Origin: Metellina segmentata
Taxonomy: Eukaryota > Arthropoda > Arachnida > Araneae > Tetragnathidae
Assembly (NCBI GenBank): GCA_947359465.1
Contig: OX375882.1
Location: 52,946,509-53,010,508, forward strand
Length of the DNA stretch: 64,000 nucleotides
Direction: 5' to 3'
Below the pieces are notes generated by a model that searched no databases, was not told the DNA's origin, and worked only from the letters and a program-made list of their open reading frames with translations. This document shows positions 1 to 11,361 of the stretch, piece by piece. The translations under genes were made by a program, and so were the position numbers. Within the stretch, counting starts at the first letter, position 1. The number at the start of each line of letters is the position of its first letter.

Positions 1-112
1 CTTGCATTTCCATGAGCCAAAATCTGTAACATTTTGCAATATACTTAATGCACAGTATCTTAATTAAATATATGTACTGAGTTTCGTTTCTTTAATCAAT
101 GAATATTGTTAG

Positions 113-480
113 TTATTTTAAAAACTGTGTTTGCTCCTTAGCAGTTGTCAAGCAGTGTATTATCGTGTTAAAAATTAAGTCCGGGTGTCGCAAAAGGAAC
201 GGTAACAAAACCGGTTGTATAATGTCGTCTACGTACCGCTGTGCTGTAAGTGTGCCAGTAATGACTACCCGGCTATCAAAGGAGATGGCACCCCAGACCA
301 TAACGCCCTGTCGTGGGCATGTGTGGCGTGCGATAATATGGGCATGATCCCCACGCTGCCCTGGGCGTCTCTACACATGTCTGCGGTTGTCGTCAGGACA
401 TAGTTGGAAACGGAACTAGTCACTAAAGACTATACGTTTCTAGTCAGCGCCGTTTCAAGTTGATTGCGCACGGCACCACT
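113..480 (-). pseudogene. Tc1/mariner transposase fossil
   Basis: Read on the minus strand from about 450 to 150, the DNA encodes a degraded piece of a Tc1-type DDE transposase: a DDNRRHV-like stretch, a stop, RRRPGQRGDHAHIIARHT, then QGVMVWGAISFDSR and a GTLTAQRYVDDIIQPVLLPF block. The blocks MVWGAISFDSR and YVDDI..VLLPFL are characteristic of a Tc1 family very common in spiders and other arthropods. The N-terminal DNA-binding region and the last catalytic residues are absent, there is an internal stop, and no terminal inverted repeats are visible. It is a dead fragment. Confidence 0.85.
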
Positions 481-504
481 TCAAATTTGCACCTTTTTGG
501 TATA

Positions 505-506
505 CG

Positions 507-553
<47 letters not shown>
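505..553. repeat. (AC)n-(AT)n compound microsatellite
   Basis: About eleven CA dinucleotides run directly into about eleven TA dinucleotides. It is flanked by a short inverted pair (gtaagattcg / cgaatcttac), so the block sits in a small possible foldback. Confidence 0.95.
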
Positions 554-915
554 GTAAGATTCGTGTTGTTCTGTTTGGTAAGGTCTATATTAAAGACTTC
601 GAATCTTACAGCACATTGACATTTAATGAATAAATATATACAATTATTATGTACAGTTGAGTAAAATTTAAAACAGTTCCGTCATTATCTGCAGCAGTCG
701 TCTCTGCTCGGAAAAAATACGTCAGCTCTCAATGGCGTCCAGGGGAAAAAGTGTCTGTTCTATTAATTTTCTCGTAACTGAATACCAGAATGTGAATGGC
801 TCCTGCCAGTCTTGCCTTGCATTCCTACTACAATGCAACTGACTCCTACCAGTCTCGTTGCTCTTATAATGAGTTCTTTCCAGACTAGTAGACAACTACC
901 GTTGTCTAGTATTCC

Positions 916-1090
<175 letters not shown>

Positions 1091-1853
1091 TTAAATGGAA
1101 AATAAGATGATTTAAAATTTTAGTTGAAAATAATTAAAGCAGCTAATTAACCCTCTAAGAGGTTCCCAAATCCATACGTTCTGCAATCTGTAATCTCACC
1201 TGCATGATATTAGTCCAACCTTCGTCCATTTTAAAATGTCGGATTGTTTATTCCGTTTTAGTTACTATTAATTCAATCACCACACTATTGGTAACAATAT
1301 GACAGGTTTGGGCCTTTTTTGGTTCGGTTAATTTTCTATTTTTAGTTCCATTTATTTCACTTATTTAAGCGCAGAGTTACCAGGCTAAGTTTGGTGACGC
1401 ATTAAGTTAGATAAGCATAAATGAGTAATATTGAAGCATAAAGTAATTAATCGACCTTCTAATGAAATAGATAAGAGTACGTGGGCGGAGTCGCTGGAAA
1501 GTGATCTCAGAATGGTAAGTCACGTGAGTTTACGAACGTACTGCAACTGATTGGTTTTCAAGGTTCAGAACAGTGTTTTTAATCAAGCTGAAAATCACTT
1601 AAACCAGTCAATAATCTGTCCCACATAAGGATGCTTTTTACCACAACCACATGGCAGATCTTCAAACCAAGAAATTGGCAGAAATAACATGAATCTGAGC
1701 GCACGCGCTTCGCTATTTATTTCATCAGAAGGTTTATGTATATTTCATTAAAAGGTTGATGTCTATATCATTAAAAATTTGATGTCTATTTAATTAGAAG
1801 ATCTGAAGTAATTCTTAGCGCATCACTATTTTTATGCTAAAATTTTCTTTCAG

Positions 1854-2011
1854 GGTTCTTTAGAGGTAATTTGGGATCATACGACTGGATCTTCTACATA
1901 GTGACAATGGTCTCTGTCTTTTGTGGAATCATATCATATTTAACACCGAAAGTGGCTAATTTTAGAGACAAAAGAAAAGAAAAGTTGAAGCAAGCTCGTG
2001 AATGTACATAG
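1854..2011 (+). CDS. Last exon of a membrane protein gene (enters from the left)
   Basis: A pyrimidine-rich acceptor (ttttctttcag) precedes an open frame of 52 codons plus two leading bases, ending in TAG at 2009-2011. The peptide begins FFRGNLGSYDWIFYIV, has one clear hydrophobic segment (WIFYIVTMVSVFCGIISYL, about residues 12-30) and ends in a highly charged tail rich in K, R and E (DKRKEKLKQARECT). This is typical of the last membrane span and cytosolic tail of a multi-pass transporter or receptor. The AATAAA at 2106-2111 supports a 3' end. The rest of the gene lies left of the window. I do not recognise the family. Confidence 0.7.
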
Positions 2012-2105
2012 AACCTTTTACAAATACTTATGTGTGATGCTATTTTTATACTTATATGTTGTTATGTAAATAGAAAATATATTTGTACATACTTTTTATT
2101 TTATG

Positions 2106-2111
2106 AATAAA
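2106..2111 (+). terminator. Poly(A) signal of the left plus-strand gene
   Basis: AATAAA lies 95 nt after the TAG of the exon ending at 2011 and is followed by T-rich sequence, as expected for a eukaryotic cleavage/polyadenylation site. Confidence 0.65.
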
Positions 2112-2374
2112 TTGTTTTTCATTTATTTCGAATATGGAGAGTGTGTTCTTAGCATCATCCAGTTTATTTTGTAATTCTGTTTCGTTATCAAGTTTTTCAG
2201 AGACATCGTAGTTATATTATGGAGAACAAACTGGATGCACAAGAAAGATCTGCAAGGCTAATAAAAATGGATCGCCCAAAATGTACTTCAAATAAAACAG
2301 AATCACACACACACAAAATAAAAAATTACTGTTGTTTGACCTGTAGGCTGTACACTACTTGACTTGTCATTATA

Positions 2375-2610
2375 TGCAAAAACTCTCCAAGGGATTTCCA
2401 CGAGATATCTCGTTCAACAAGATCTAACCAATTGTACTTACGACGAGATATATCGTCATCAAGGTAGTGTAGATTGTTTCGAAATGAACAGATCAATATC
2501 TGATCAGTTTTCTTCTAATGGCGATATATCTGGTCCGTCAAGATTTGGTCAGGTTTTGCTAATGATGAGATACCTCGTAGAAACAATCACCAGGAAGATG
2601 AGATTCTTAA
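2375..2610 (+). repeat. R1 dispersed repeat (GAGATACCTCGT boxes)
   Basis: A copy of a roughly 230-bp family seen at least six times in the window. It carries several spaced imperfect palindromes of the form ACGAGATATCTCGT / ACGAGATACCTCGT, separated by about 60 bp of sequence resembling tctggtcagttttcttaatg, and ends caaccaggagg-like. The short open frame across it is not a gene. Confidence 0.75.
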
Positions 2611-2639
2611 CAATTACTGTGCTAAAGATATTTATAATT

Positions 2640-3180
2640 TAGCAACTTAACATTGAAAAATATATGAATTCATAAATTTAAAGATTAAAGAGAATAACCC
2701 ATGCCATTTAAAACTAAATATCGTCTCCTCAAAATTGCTAAAAAGCTATCTTCAAAATCTGACTATTTAAGACAGAAGTGAAAGAGAATACAGCGCTGGT
2801 TGTGAAAGTTTGAATCGCAGTTGCAAAGACTTACAAATTTCACAATGTTGGCACATACTTGTCAAAAAGCCAAGTAGAATTACATCGAAAGTTGTCTCCG
2901 TGGAAAAGGACCTCTCCAGTTTTCAATAAACCCTGAATTGACAGCTGAATGTATTTCACTTACTACACCCAAATAAGTACTATACGCTAACAAGACATCC
3001 CCGTAGGACCTTGTGGTAATGCTCCGAGAGAGAAAACAAGCCAGTTAACCCAATTTTCACCTCTTTATCTCAAGAACTAAAAATAATTGAGTTACCAAGT
3101 TCTTGCGTTCAGGTGACGACAAAAATGTCAAGAGGGGAAATCAAATAAGTTTTAAAAAAAGATTTTCAAAATAATATAAT
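2640..3180. other. Intergenic spacer between convergent genes
   Basis: AT-rich DNA between the R1 repeat and the 3' end of the minus-strand gene. I see no convincing ORF, repeat or RNA gene here. Confidence 0.6.
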
Positions 3181-3186
3181 TTTATT
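3181..3186 (-). terminator. Poly(A) signal of the large minus-strand gene
   Basis: AATAAA on the minus strand about 30 nt beyond the TAG at 3216-3218. A short 3' UTR is implied. Confidence 0.7.
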
Positions 3187-3215
3187 ACAAAAGTGTTCAA
3201 TTGGTGCATTTTTCG

Positions 3216-5750
3216 CTATTTGTGACGGAAGATATTTCTGTGTAACCAACTGGATTTCACAACGTTTTTCGACTTCAGTTCCGGCGATGACGGACAACTC
3301 TTGTGCGTTGCTGTCGTTGGTATGTTTTTTACCTCTTCCGTTGTCAACAGTAAACTTTGCCGACACAATTCGGTGACCGTGGACATGTCTTTTTTGCGTT
3401 TACTGCGCTTCAGTTTAAGCAGATTTGTCGGCATTTTAAAGTCCGTGTTGAGAACTGCTTTAAACAACGACGAGCTCGATAAGGATTTTGAAGGCTTTAA
3501 TTTACTACCATCAGCCGTAGGAGCGTCTGGTTTTTGAATGTCAGATATTTTCTTCGGCATGCGGGATTCCCTGCAATTTTCCCCTGCCCTGAGCATGACA
3601 ATGTTCATGGAATCCATCGAGCTGTTAGACATTCTGTCATCCCGAGATCGGTCGAGGTTCGACCATGTTCGAGAATCCGCAGCTGACTTTTCAGAATGTC
3701 TCGCATCTGTCTTTCTCGTTTTACTGAAACTAGGAGAGGTTGGTTGTGAAGAATTAACAATTGGGAAAACTGTGGAAGTATTGGACACTGAACTTTGGGA
3801 GGAAATGAAATTTTCCTTCGCTTTTCGCAAAGCTTCACTTCGTGCTAAAGACAGGGGACTCGGAGGGGGAGTTTTAGAAAAGCTTGGATTCGATGTTTTA
3901 AAACATAGTGGAGAGTTTAATGGAGAATTGGCAGTTGGCGTATTTGGAGTGCTACAGAAACGTGGTATAAAATCAGGAGTTGTGTAACCACTTACAGGAG
4001 ATGAAATTTTTCTTGTAGATGCTGGAGAACTGACGTTACTGGATAATGGACTCGTACAATTTTGGCTCTCTGCTAATTTCTGATTGTATTTTGCTATTAG
4101 AGTTCTTACATTTGGAGCTCCTTCCTTGGAAACTTTCTTCGCGCATACCTTTCTCCACTCCAGTTGCGGAGCAGACGGCGATTTTATGTATTTTGATGGG
4201 GCGGTACTCTCCGAATCATTGTGTTCAACGTCTGTGGTAGAACTTTTGCTTAGAGCGTGCAAATTAACCCTTGTTGATAGCATGTCTATCATTTCCTCGG
4301 TTGGGGTATTTGTGCCACTGAATCCCTCGTCCACTGCCTTGCGTTTACGGGGTTGCTGATCGATGTTTCGATCATTTTTTGAGAAGGGTGTATCGAAATT
4401 ATCTAGCGATACCAATCTCATCAGTCGTATGTTTCCATCATTGGAAGTAAGTATTGGATTTGTATTGGTTACAGAGGAACTAGGTATAGAGTTATCAAAG
4501 ATCTCGTCAGTTTGGGCGGAATGTGATACTTTTGAAACTTCTCTTGTAGAGTTGTCTGAAATGCTGGAGTCTTGTTCAGAACTTAAGCTGCGTTTTTTCG
4601 GCATATAAATTGTAACACTTTGTTCCTCATTTGCAGTTGTGTTAGCTTCTTTGCACGATGTCTTTCTCTGCTTTCGCTTTGGAAGCTGAATAGTTATGGT
4701 TGGAACCTCAGCAATAGGGGCGTGGATCTTTGTCTGGGAACCATCTAGGTCTGCATTTCGGGATGACTTGTAGTTCTCTTTCTCTGAACAAAGTCTTAGA
4801 CCCGAAGAATCCAAATTCAAAGATTTACGAATTGTGGTTTTAGGAACAGCCTGCTTTGAAATGTCTTCCAGCATTTTAGAATTCAAAGAGTCGGTAGATG
4901 TAGAGTTTGATATTGCATTGGCAGGCAATTTTGTTATGAACAATGAATCAGGAGATTTCAATCGCTTTTTCGACCGTTTCTTTTGCATGTGTTCCCTCCT
5001 TTCGGCAGCTGTTTCCTTTTTGGTTTTCTCACTCATAGACCTCATCGGTGATTTTCCAATATGTTTGTTCTCGTGAGTATCGTCTTTTGTATAATTTTGT
5101 GCTTGCATTAGAAAGGGTATTTTGGAATCTGATGAAACCTCTCTCAGCCAATTGTTATCATAATTTCTCAAAAGTTCAAGATTCCCCAAGGAAATCACCT
5201 GTTGGAGAATTCGTTCCTCGCTAATTTTACGATTAATCTCATCTTGATTTCTGATGGTTATCGGAGAATTTTGAAGTTTTTGATGTAAGAAAGGTGGCGT
5301 TTTACCTGTAATAGATCTTTCACTGAATTTTTCTCGGGTTTCGCGAAAAGACTGGCATTTTTGTGGCACAGTGTCCGAAATTGCAGGTTTTTGTAAATCT
5401 CTATTAGTGTGAAACGTGTTTGATCTCTTTCTTCCCAAGAGTTTTGATATTTTTTGTGCCTTTTTCTTCCTTGGAGCATTCCCTCTTGGAGGAATTTCCC
5501 CGTATGACATCAAGAGTCTTTCAGAATCTGAAGTTTTGAGTGAACTTGTTTTGACACCAGCGTTATAGCATACCCTAGAATAATACTCGTCGGATGAATC
5601 ATCGGAATGTGTTGTTGATGAAGCTTCTTTCTTAGGTCTAATCTCGCTGGAAGACCCAAGGCTCAAATTATCAGCTGAGCTTCGTCTGACGGTGATTTTT
5701 TTCAGGTGATCCTTGACTGGAGATTGAAATTTCTTGTAAACCCTCTGGTT
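3216..5750 (-). CDS. Last exon: 844-residue disordered tail
   Basis: The acceptor TTTCTCTCCACAG at 5751-5763 opens an 845-codon frame in phase 0, ending in TAG. It starts NQRVYKKFQSPVKDHLKKI, completing the coiled coil of the previous exon (VQELNRE|NQRVYKKF), and continues as a Ser/Thr/Lys-rich, low-complexity chain with basic KKRS/KRKQRK clusters and many SP/TP sites, a pattern usual for phosphoregulated microtubule- or actin-associated scaffolds. The C-terminus carries LLKLKRSKRKKD, a CPSSPELKSK motif and ends WLHRNIFRHK. Being 2.5 kb without a stop at ordinary AT content, it is certainly coding. No catalytic domain is visible. Confidence 0.95.
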   Translation of the reverse strand, partial: NQRVYKKFQSPVKDHLKKITVRRSSADNLSLGSSSEIRPKKEASSTTHSDDSSDEYYSRVCYNAGVKTSSLKTSDSERLLMSYGEIPPRGNAPRKKKAQKISKLLGRKRSNTFHTNRDLQKPAISDTVPQKCQSFRETREKFSERSITGKTPPFLHQKLQNSPITIRNQDEINRKISEERILQQVISLGNLELLRNYDNNWLREVSSDSKIPFLMQAQNYTKDDTHENKHIGKSPMRSMSEKTKKETAAERREHMQKKRSKKRLKSPDSLFITKLPANAISNSTSTDSLNSKMLEDISKQAVPKTTIRKSLNLDSSGLRLCSEKENYKSSRNADLDGSQTKIHAPIAEVPTITIQLPKRKQRKTSCKEANTTANEEQSVTIYMPKKRSLSSEQDSSISDNSTREVSKVSHSAQTDEIFDNSIPSSSVTNTNPILTSNDGNIRLMRLVSLDNFDTPFSKNDRNIDQQPRKRKAVDEGFSGTNTPTEEMIDMLSTRVNLHALSKSSTTDVEHNDSESTAPSKYIKSPSAPQLEWRKVCAKKVSKEGAPNVRTLIAKYNQKLAESQNCTSPLSSNVSSPASTRKISSPVSGYTTPDFIPRFCSTPNTPTANSPLNSPLCFKTSNPSFSKTPPPSPLSLARSEALRKAKENFISSQSSVSNTSTVFPIVNSSQPTSPSFSKTRKTDARHSEKSAADSRTWSNLDRSRDDRMSNSSMDSMNIVMLRAGENCRESRMPKKISDIQKPDAPTADGSKLKPSKSLSSSSLFKAVLNTDFKMPTNLLKLKRSKRKKDMSTVTELCRQSLLLTTEEVKNIPTTATHKSCPSSPELKSKNVVKSSWLHRNIFRHK

Positions 5751-6198
5751 CTGTGGAGAGAAATAAAAACTTTAAACAGCTTGTATGCAACAACTTAAAA
5801 GTCGAAATAATAATTCAGTCACAAAACGCTAACTCCAGCCCATTATACTCCAACACTATGAAACACGTAAACTATCTGATATTTCCGAAAAATACTTTTA
5901 TACTTTAATAACCGTCGAACCTTTTTCATCGAACAAATCCTAAAAGATTTCTAAAATTAGATATGCTCTAACTATACGCTTACAACATTGGTGAATATTA
6001 ACTGCTATATTGTCACTCCACTACGAAAATGGCTCCAGATAGAAGTAATGCACTTGTTTGTTACCATAGAAACGAACCTTATCATATTTTCCAAAGGGTT
6101 GCTTGAAAAAATGTGTTTTCACATTGGCGCACACAATGACAGTTTTGAAATATATTTGTTAAAATATTTACCTGTCACCGTTTTTTTATCACTATATA
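5751..6198. other. Intron 14, 3' part
   Basis: AT-rich intronic DNA between the last-exon acceptor and the Helitron. No further feature seen. Confidence 0.6.
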
Positions 6199-7293
6199 TC
6201 TAATATATAAAATTTCCATGTCACAATGTTAGTTACCGTACTCCTCCGAAACGGCTTTACCGATTTTTACCAAATTTTATATGCGTATTCAGTAGGTCTG
6301 AGAATCGGCTACTATCTATTTTCCATACCCCTAAGTGATAATTTTTTTTAAAGAAAATAAACATTTATTTTTATTACTAGGGAGCGCGCCCCCTGCTCGC
6401 TAACGCTCGCCAACCCCCGGAGGATTGCTTTGCAATCCTCATTGGTACGCTGCGCGAGCATGCTCGCTACGCTCGCATCAATGAAGACACGTGTCCTAGC
6501 TAAAGGAATTACTTACAAATATTATGTATCAAAAAAATATTTTTCAAATATAAGTTTTTTTGTATTACCGAAAAGTTATAACAATACCTCTGAAATCAGA
6601 ATTCAAATGAAAACTTTGAGCAAATTTTGACTCGAAATGTGAGCGATGCTTTGGAATTGAATGCCCAACATGTTGTTTGTGTGTACATTTCCCAGCACTT
6701 GAGCCACCTACACTTTTTCATCGAGTTTGTTGTAGAAAGTTGTAGTGCAAGCGTCTTGTTGAACTATAATTGTTGGCCCTGAAAAAGCTGTATTTCAAAT
6801 GGCACTGAAAAGATCCTATGCTTTCTTTGATTTCTATTATAAGCTGCAACAGCTCGACTAAAATTCATTTTTTTTCAATAAAACTTCCATCCGATAACGG
6901 TAAAAATTCAATCGAGGCGCGAGGCTTTGTTGTAAGCAAACAATCAAACAATGTTGCCAAAACGCGATAACAAATAACGTCTTTTTTGTGAGCCACGTAA
7001 GAGAATTATATATATAGATTAAAGTTTTATCCTGATATATGCTTAGTGTTACCAATCTTAGATTCTTAAAATTTGCCGCGCGTGTCTTTGGCACGATTAG
7101 TTCAGTTAATCAAGTTTTAGTTAAACAAGTGATTTACATAACCTTAAAAGTACTCAACACGTGTCACGAGCTCCAACCAACAACGGCTTTTGTGTTGTAA
7201 GTATACTTTTTTTATATAATTATTTGAATATTTTACAACTATTGTTTCAAATTTTTTTTCACAAAACTAATATTTTCGCTATAATCCTGGCCG

Positions 7294-7596
7294 ATGCTGA
7301 TGCACGTGTGAGCATGCAGCAATTGCGTCAAGAACAATCAGAAGATACACGAGCTGAGCGCAATGAAGTTATTTCATTAATTCTATTTATATGTGTTTTG
7401 TACAGTGAGCAATGCCAAGAAAACGCAAAGGGGCTGATTTGAGCCGTAATACAAGTAGGTCCAGAAGTATGAGAGATAAAAGATCCCAAAGAACCGAAGA
7501 ACAAGTCCAGCAACAAAATGCTGATGCACGTGTGAGCATGCAGCAATTGCGTCAAGAACAATCAGAAGATACACGAGCTGAGCGCAATGAAGTTAT
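7294..7596 (+). repeat. 79-bp direct repeat inside the Helitron
   Basis: Bases 7294-7372 and 7518-7596 are essentially identical (atgctgatgcacgtgtgagc ... caatgaagttat) and encode the same DARVSMQQLRQEQSEDTRAE segment. Only the second copy is in the main ORF. The first runs into an intron-like ttgtacag before the ORF start, suggesting a local duplication at the 5' end of the ORF. Confidence 0.9.
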
Positions 7597-8765
7597 ACGT
7601 TTAGAAAAACGACAATCACGCCGTTTTACGGTTAATAGACGCAGAACAAATGACCAACAACGCCAACAGGTACATCGTGCATTTACATCTGATTCATTTT
7701 TGCGTCTAGCATTCCAGTATGAGCCCGATATTGAATATTATGCTCATTCAAAAGTGGTAATTGGTGCTATGGATAAGGAATGTCCGCATTGTCATGCTCT
7801 CAAATTCAAAAATGAGCCACCTGGGATGTGTTGCGCGTCAGGAAAAGTGCAACTACCTGAAATTGAAACACCACCTGAACCATTGAACGGTTTACTTATC
7901 GGTACGGATCCAGATTCTAACGTATTCCTGAAGTCAATTCGAACATTCAATTCATGCTTTCAAATGACATCGTTTGGAGCAACAGAAATAGTTCGAAATA
8001 CTAATGCTAATGGTCAACAATACAATTCTACATTCAAAATCAGAGGCCAAGTTTATCATAAAATGGGCTCATTGCTGCCAATGCCAAACGAACCACATAA
8101 ATTTTTACAAATCTACTTCATGGGCGGCGAGGATTCCGGAAGCGCACTTGCCAATCGCGTGAATGCACGTTGTGACTATAATAACCTTGATTCATTTTTT
8201 GCCAGGCGCATCGTCAGCGACTTGGACGCTCTATTGAACGAGCACAATGAATTGTTGAAAATATTCAAATCACACATGCACAAATTACAAAGCGATAATC
8301 ACGCTATTGTCATTAATCCTGATAAAACACCAGCTGGAGAACATATTCGTAGATCCAATGCACCTGTTGTTGAAGACGTTGCTGGAATCATGGTTGGCGA
8401 TCGTACAGGTACACGAGAAATTGTGATTCGTAGAAGAAATAATAATCTTCAGTTCATTGCTGATACACATCGTTCATATGACGCTCTCCAATATCCGCTA
8501 ATATTCTGGAAGGGGAAGACGGATATTGCAGTCAATTCAATTCAAACGAATTCAGTATCCGATTAGATTGGCATTTGCAATGACAATCAACAAATCCCAA
8601 GGCCAAACGATGTCTGTTTGTGGCTTAACTTTGAGTACACCATGTTTTTCACACGGGCAATTGTACGTAGCATGCTCTCGAGTCGGTAAACCATCCAGTT
8701 TGTTTGTACTCGCTAAAGAGGGGCTAACAAAAAATATTGTCCACACTATAGCATTAAAAGATTGA
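7412..8765 (+). pseudogene. Helitron Rep/helicase ORF, deleted and frameshifted
   Basis: The frame from ATG 7412 to 8566 encodes the N-terminal part of a Helitron replicase: a low-complexity start (MPRKRKGADLSRNTSRSRSM), a CPHCHALKFKNEPPGMCC zinc-binding motif (CxxC...CC) and the Helitron-like N domain ending SYDALQYPLIFWKGK. It then jumps to the helicase C-terminus in another frame (8526-8765): FAMTINKSQGQTMSVCGL and HGQLYVACSRVGKP, which are PIF1-family motifs V/VI. The Rep catalytic domain and helicase motifs I-IV, normally about 1000 residues, are missing. The element could only have moved with proteins supplied in trans. Confidence 0.9.
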
Positions 8766-9026
8766 TGTTGTTTGTTAGTATTACTGTCGTAATTAATATG
8801 TGATAAGTAATTTTAAGAAATAAACTATAATAACTTGAAAATAATATTGTTTGGCGTTTGTTATTTTTATATTCCCTTATCGTTCATAGCGCTCCATGCC
8901 CATTTCACGCATATACCACATACTTACACACTTATAATAAGTAAGTTACTTTTTGTCTACACTAGAATTTATCTAGAAACTAGAAATAATTTATAAGGCA
9001 AAACAACGTTTGCCGGGTCAGCTAGT

Positions 9027-10640
9027 ATATATATATATCAAACCGAACATCAACTTTTAAGAGAAGTACATTAAATTAAAACAATCTTTAAAGACTTATT
9101 CCTAACGATTTAATTCCTTTATCATAAACTGACATTTAGAGACCAAACTAACTCGTCTAAAAATTTAGTTAAATGTATACTTATTGTTGATTGAATACAT
9201 GTTTAATGCCTGAAACAAGAGCAATAGATCACATCCACGGACAAGCAAACATCCATAAATAATAAATATCCCTTACTCAGAAAAAAAATACTTTACTCAA
9301 AAATAAACATGTTTTGATAATTTATGCCGTTTTATTCAACTGTTTTTGACTTATCATAGAAATGTAAATATAAACTAATTTTAACATATTTTAATGATCG
9401 GGTGCTTTCACACCATTAAAGAGTTTTATGCTTTCACGTTGCCTAATTTTATTCTCCTCATTAAAAGTATTAAAACCACACACGTGAAATAATCTTTAAA
9501 ATACGTATCAAGATGAATCAGATGTACTTTCTCAGTCTGGGACAAGAAGTACTTTGACTATTCTGCAGAACAAACTTTCGTCAATTACATGTGAACTTCG
9601 TGATAAGCTTAAGTAAATAATGTGGTAATTACTATCGTTGATTGACGCAAGTCCTTATTATCAATATATATCCATACATATACGTATAAATAAAAAATAA
9701 TTCATATTCATGTGAAATATTTTCCTTGTTTGTTGAAACAAAGAAAAGAGACTATGACTAGAAAATCCGACTAAAAATAGAAACTGATGATCCTTACTGT
9801 TATTATGATTCCAAGAATTCCTAGAACCCTAAGAAATAATCCCGATAGTTACTCGATAGTTTATTTACTTAAAAAGGTTTTTATTTATTTTATCCGTTAA
9901 TCGTGGCATATTATTTCCCCTAATGTATGACACAAGTATAAATACTTGTTAATGGTATATTCTATATTTCATTATATATAGCTTTACTTTATGATATTTA
10001 AAGAGCAATCATAGTTTTTAAATTTAAAACATTTTAACGAATTACACTCCTATAATGGAATAAGTACATCACACTCATTCATCGTTTTAAAATTAAAACT
10101 ATATGCTCCATAAATTCTGTAAATGAAAATAGTTCATACCTTGACAATTATTTTAATATAAATATACATTTACATTTGTAAATTTAATTTCCTAACAAGA
10201 AAATATGGCGACTGAAACTATGTTGAATTTCTAAAAATGTACTCTTCCTATTTTAGAACTTCCATTTCAATTATAAATTATTCAGAGTAAAAAATGCATT
10301 CAATTCAAATTAAATAATGACAAGTTGCAATCAAAGAATAAAAAGGTTTTTTTTGCAAACCTCTGAATTTTTTGTAGAGGTTGGAGCACTTGAATACACG
10401 CCTTTGTCTTCCAAATATTCTGAAAAGTAAAGTATTTATTTGAACAGAAAATTTAGGTAACAAAATTTTATACGCTTAAATGCTGAAAATCTTGCTCATA
10501 AATATATTTGTTCACACGTAATAGTTTTGATAGGAAATGTATTTAATGAATTTTTCTTTGCTTCTTGTGGAAAAACGAAGACAGAGTTAGGTCTGAATAA
10601 AACGTATCACGGGTGTACACGATAAGGTAAGGATATGTTA
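9027..10640. other. Intron 14, unannotated AT-rich stretch
   Basis: About 1.6 kb of AT-rich DNA with no supported ORF, repeat family or RNA gene that I can see. Confidence 0.6.
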
Positions 10641-10924
10641 ACGCAATATCAAAACTAGAGGACCCTTTATTATTGCAGAATTACATCAAAAAGGTCATAC
10701 ATAAAAATAGTTGTGAGGACCCCCCCCTGGTGGCGATACATGTCCATATACGATGTAGCATGGAGTATCATGGAGCTATCCTTCGGCAAATTATGCCACG
10801 CATCTTGCAACTCATGTTTTAGATTCCTTATATTCCGAGTGTGGTGCAACTGACGGCGTTGTTGGGCATGTTTAGGATGTGCCTGGGTCATGGTAGTCCA
10901 GTTGGAAGAACAACGGATTAGAAA

Positions 10925-11205
10925 CATGTGGGCTGCGAGTTCAAAACTAGGTCCTTCCAAAGACCGTCGTGTACACGAGGACTGGTGCACGTTAAATCTT
11001 ACCTGGTCTCAGATGTCCTCCCGTTGACGTGATGTGAAAGTTTGGAGAGCGAGGTGCCCACTAAGGTACCTTGTAATCCGATGGTGGTTCAAAATTATGT
11101 GGTGTTGTCCTCGAATATTACTTAGTGTCCTCGAATATCTTCGGGATCGATTCCGGACCGTTGCCAATATCCGTTTTTGTGTTCCTCTAGAGTGACGTTG
11201 CTTAA
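10925..11205 (+). mobile_element. SINE family 1 copy
   Basis: Begins with the B-box-like gcgagttcaaaac and continues with the family body: aagaccgtcgtgtacacgagg, gtgcacgttaaatctt, gtgaaagtttggagagcgag, ggttcaaaattatgtggtg, gttgcc. The same order is seen in at least eight other copies in the window. Confidence 0.75.
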
Positions 11206-11361
11206 CTACCTACCAAGTATATGACATGGAAAGCCTGGTACACCCCAGACGTGCTCGGTAGGAGAGAGATCTGGGAAACTCTTTGACCAAGGAAGGGTTA
11301 CAACATCCCCGAGGTTACATTGGGATAGGTTTGTGATAGGCTGTTATTATAGGCTAATTCC

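Larger units (their letters stand above)
6199..9026 (+). mobile_element. Helitron, internally deleted (2.83 kb)
   Basis: The left end begins TCTAATATATAAAATT and continues with the block ctcctccgaaacggcttta..cgatttttac that marks the 5' end of a widespread arthropod Helitron. The right end is GGCAAA-ACAACG-TTTGCC, a 6-bp hairpin, followed by GGGTCAGCTAG. The host bases at the ends are A (6198) and T (9027), the normal Helitron A/T target. A Rep/helicase ORF lies between but lacks its middle. Bases 6377 to about 6500 resemble the CTAG-ended GC-rich element seen elsewhere in the window, so a nested piece is possible. Confidence 0.9.

Noticed and set aside
3538..3987. 149-codon plus-strand ORF opposite the last exon
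   Set aside because: Shadow of the minus-strand exon, which has splice sites, phase continuity and a poly(A) signal.
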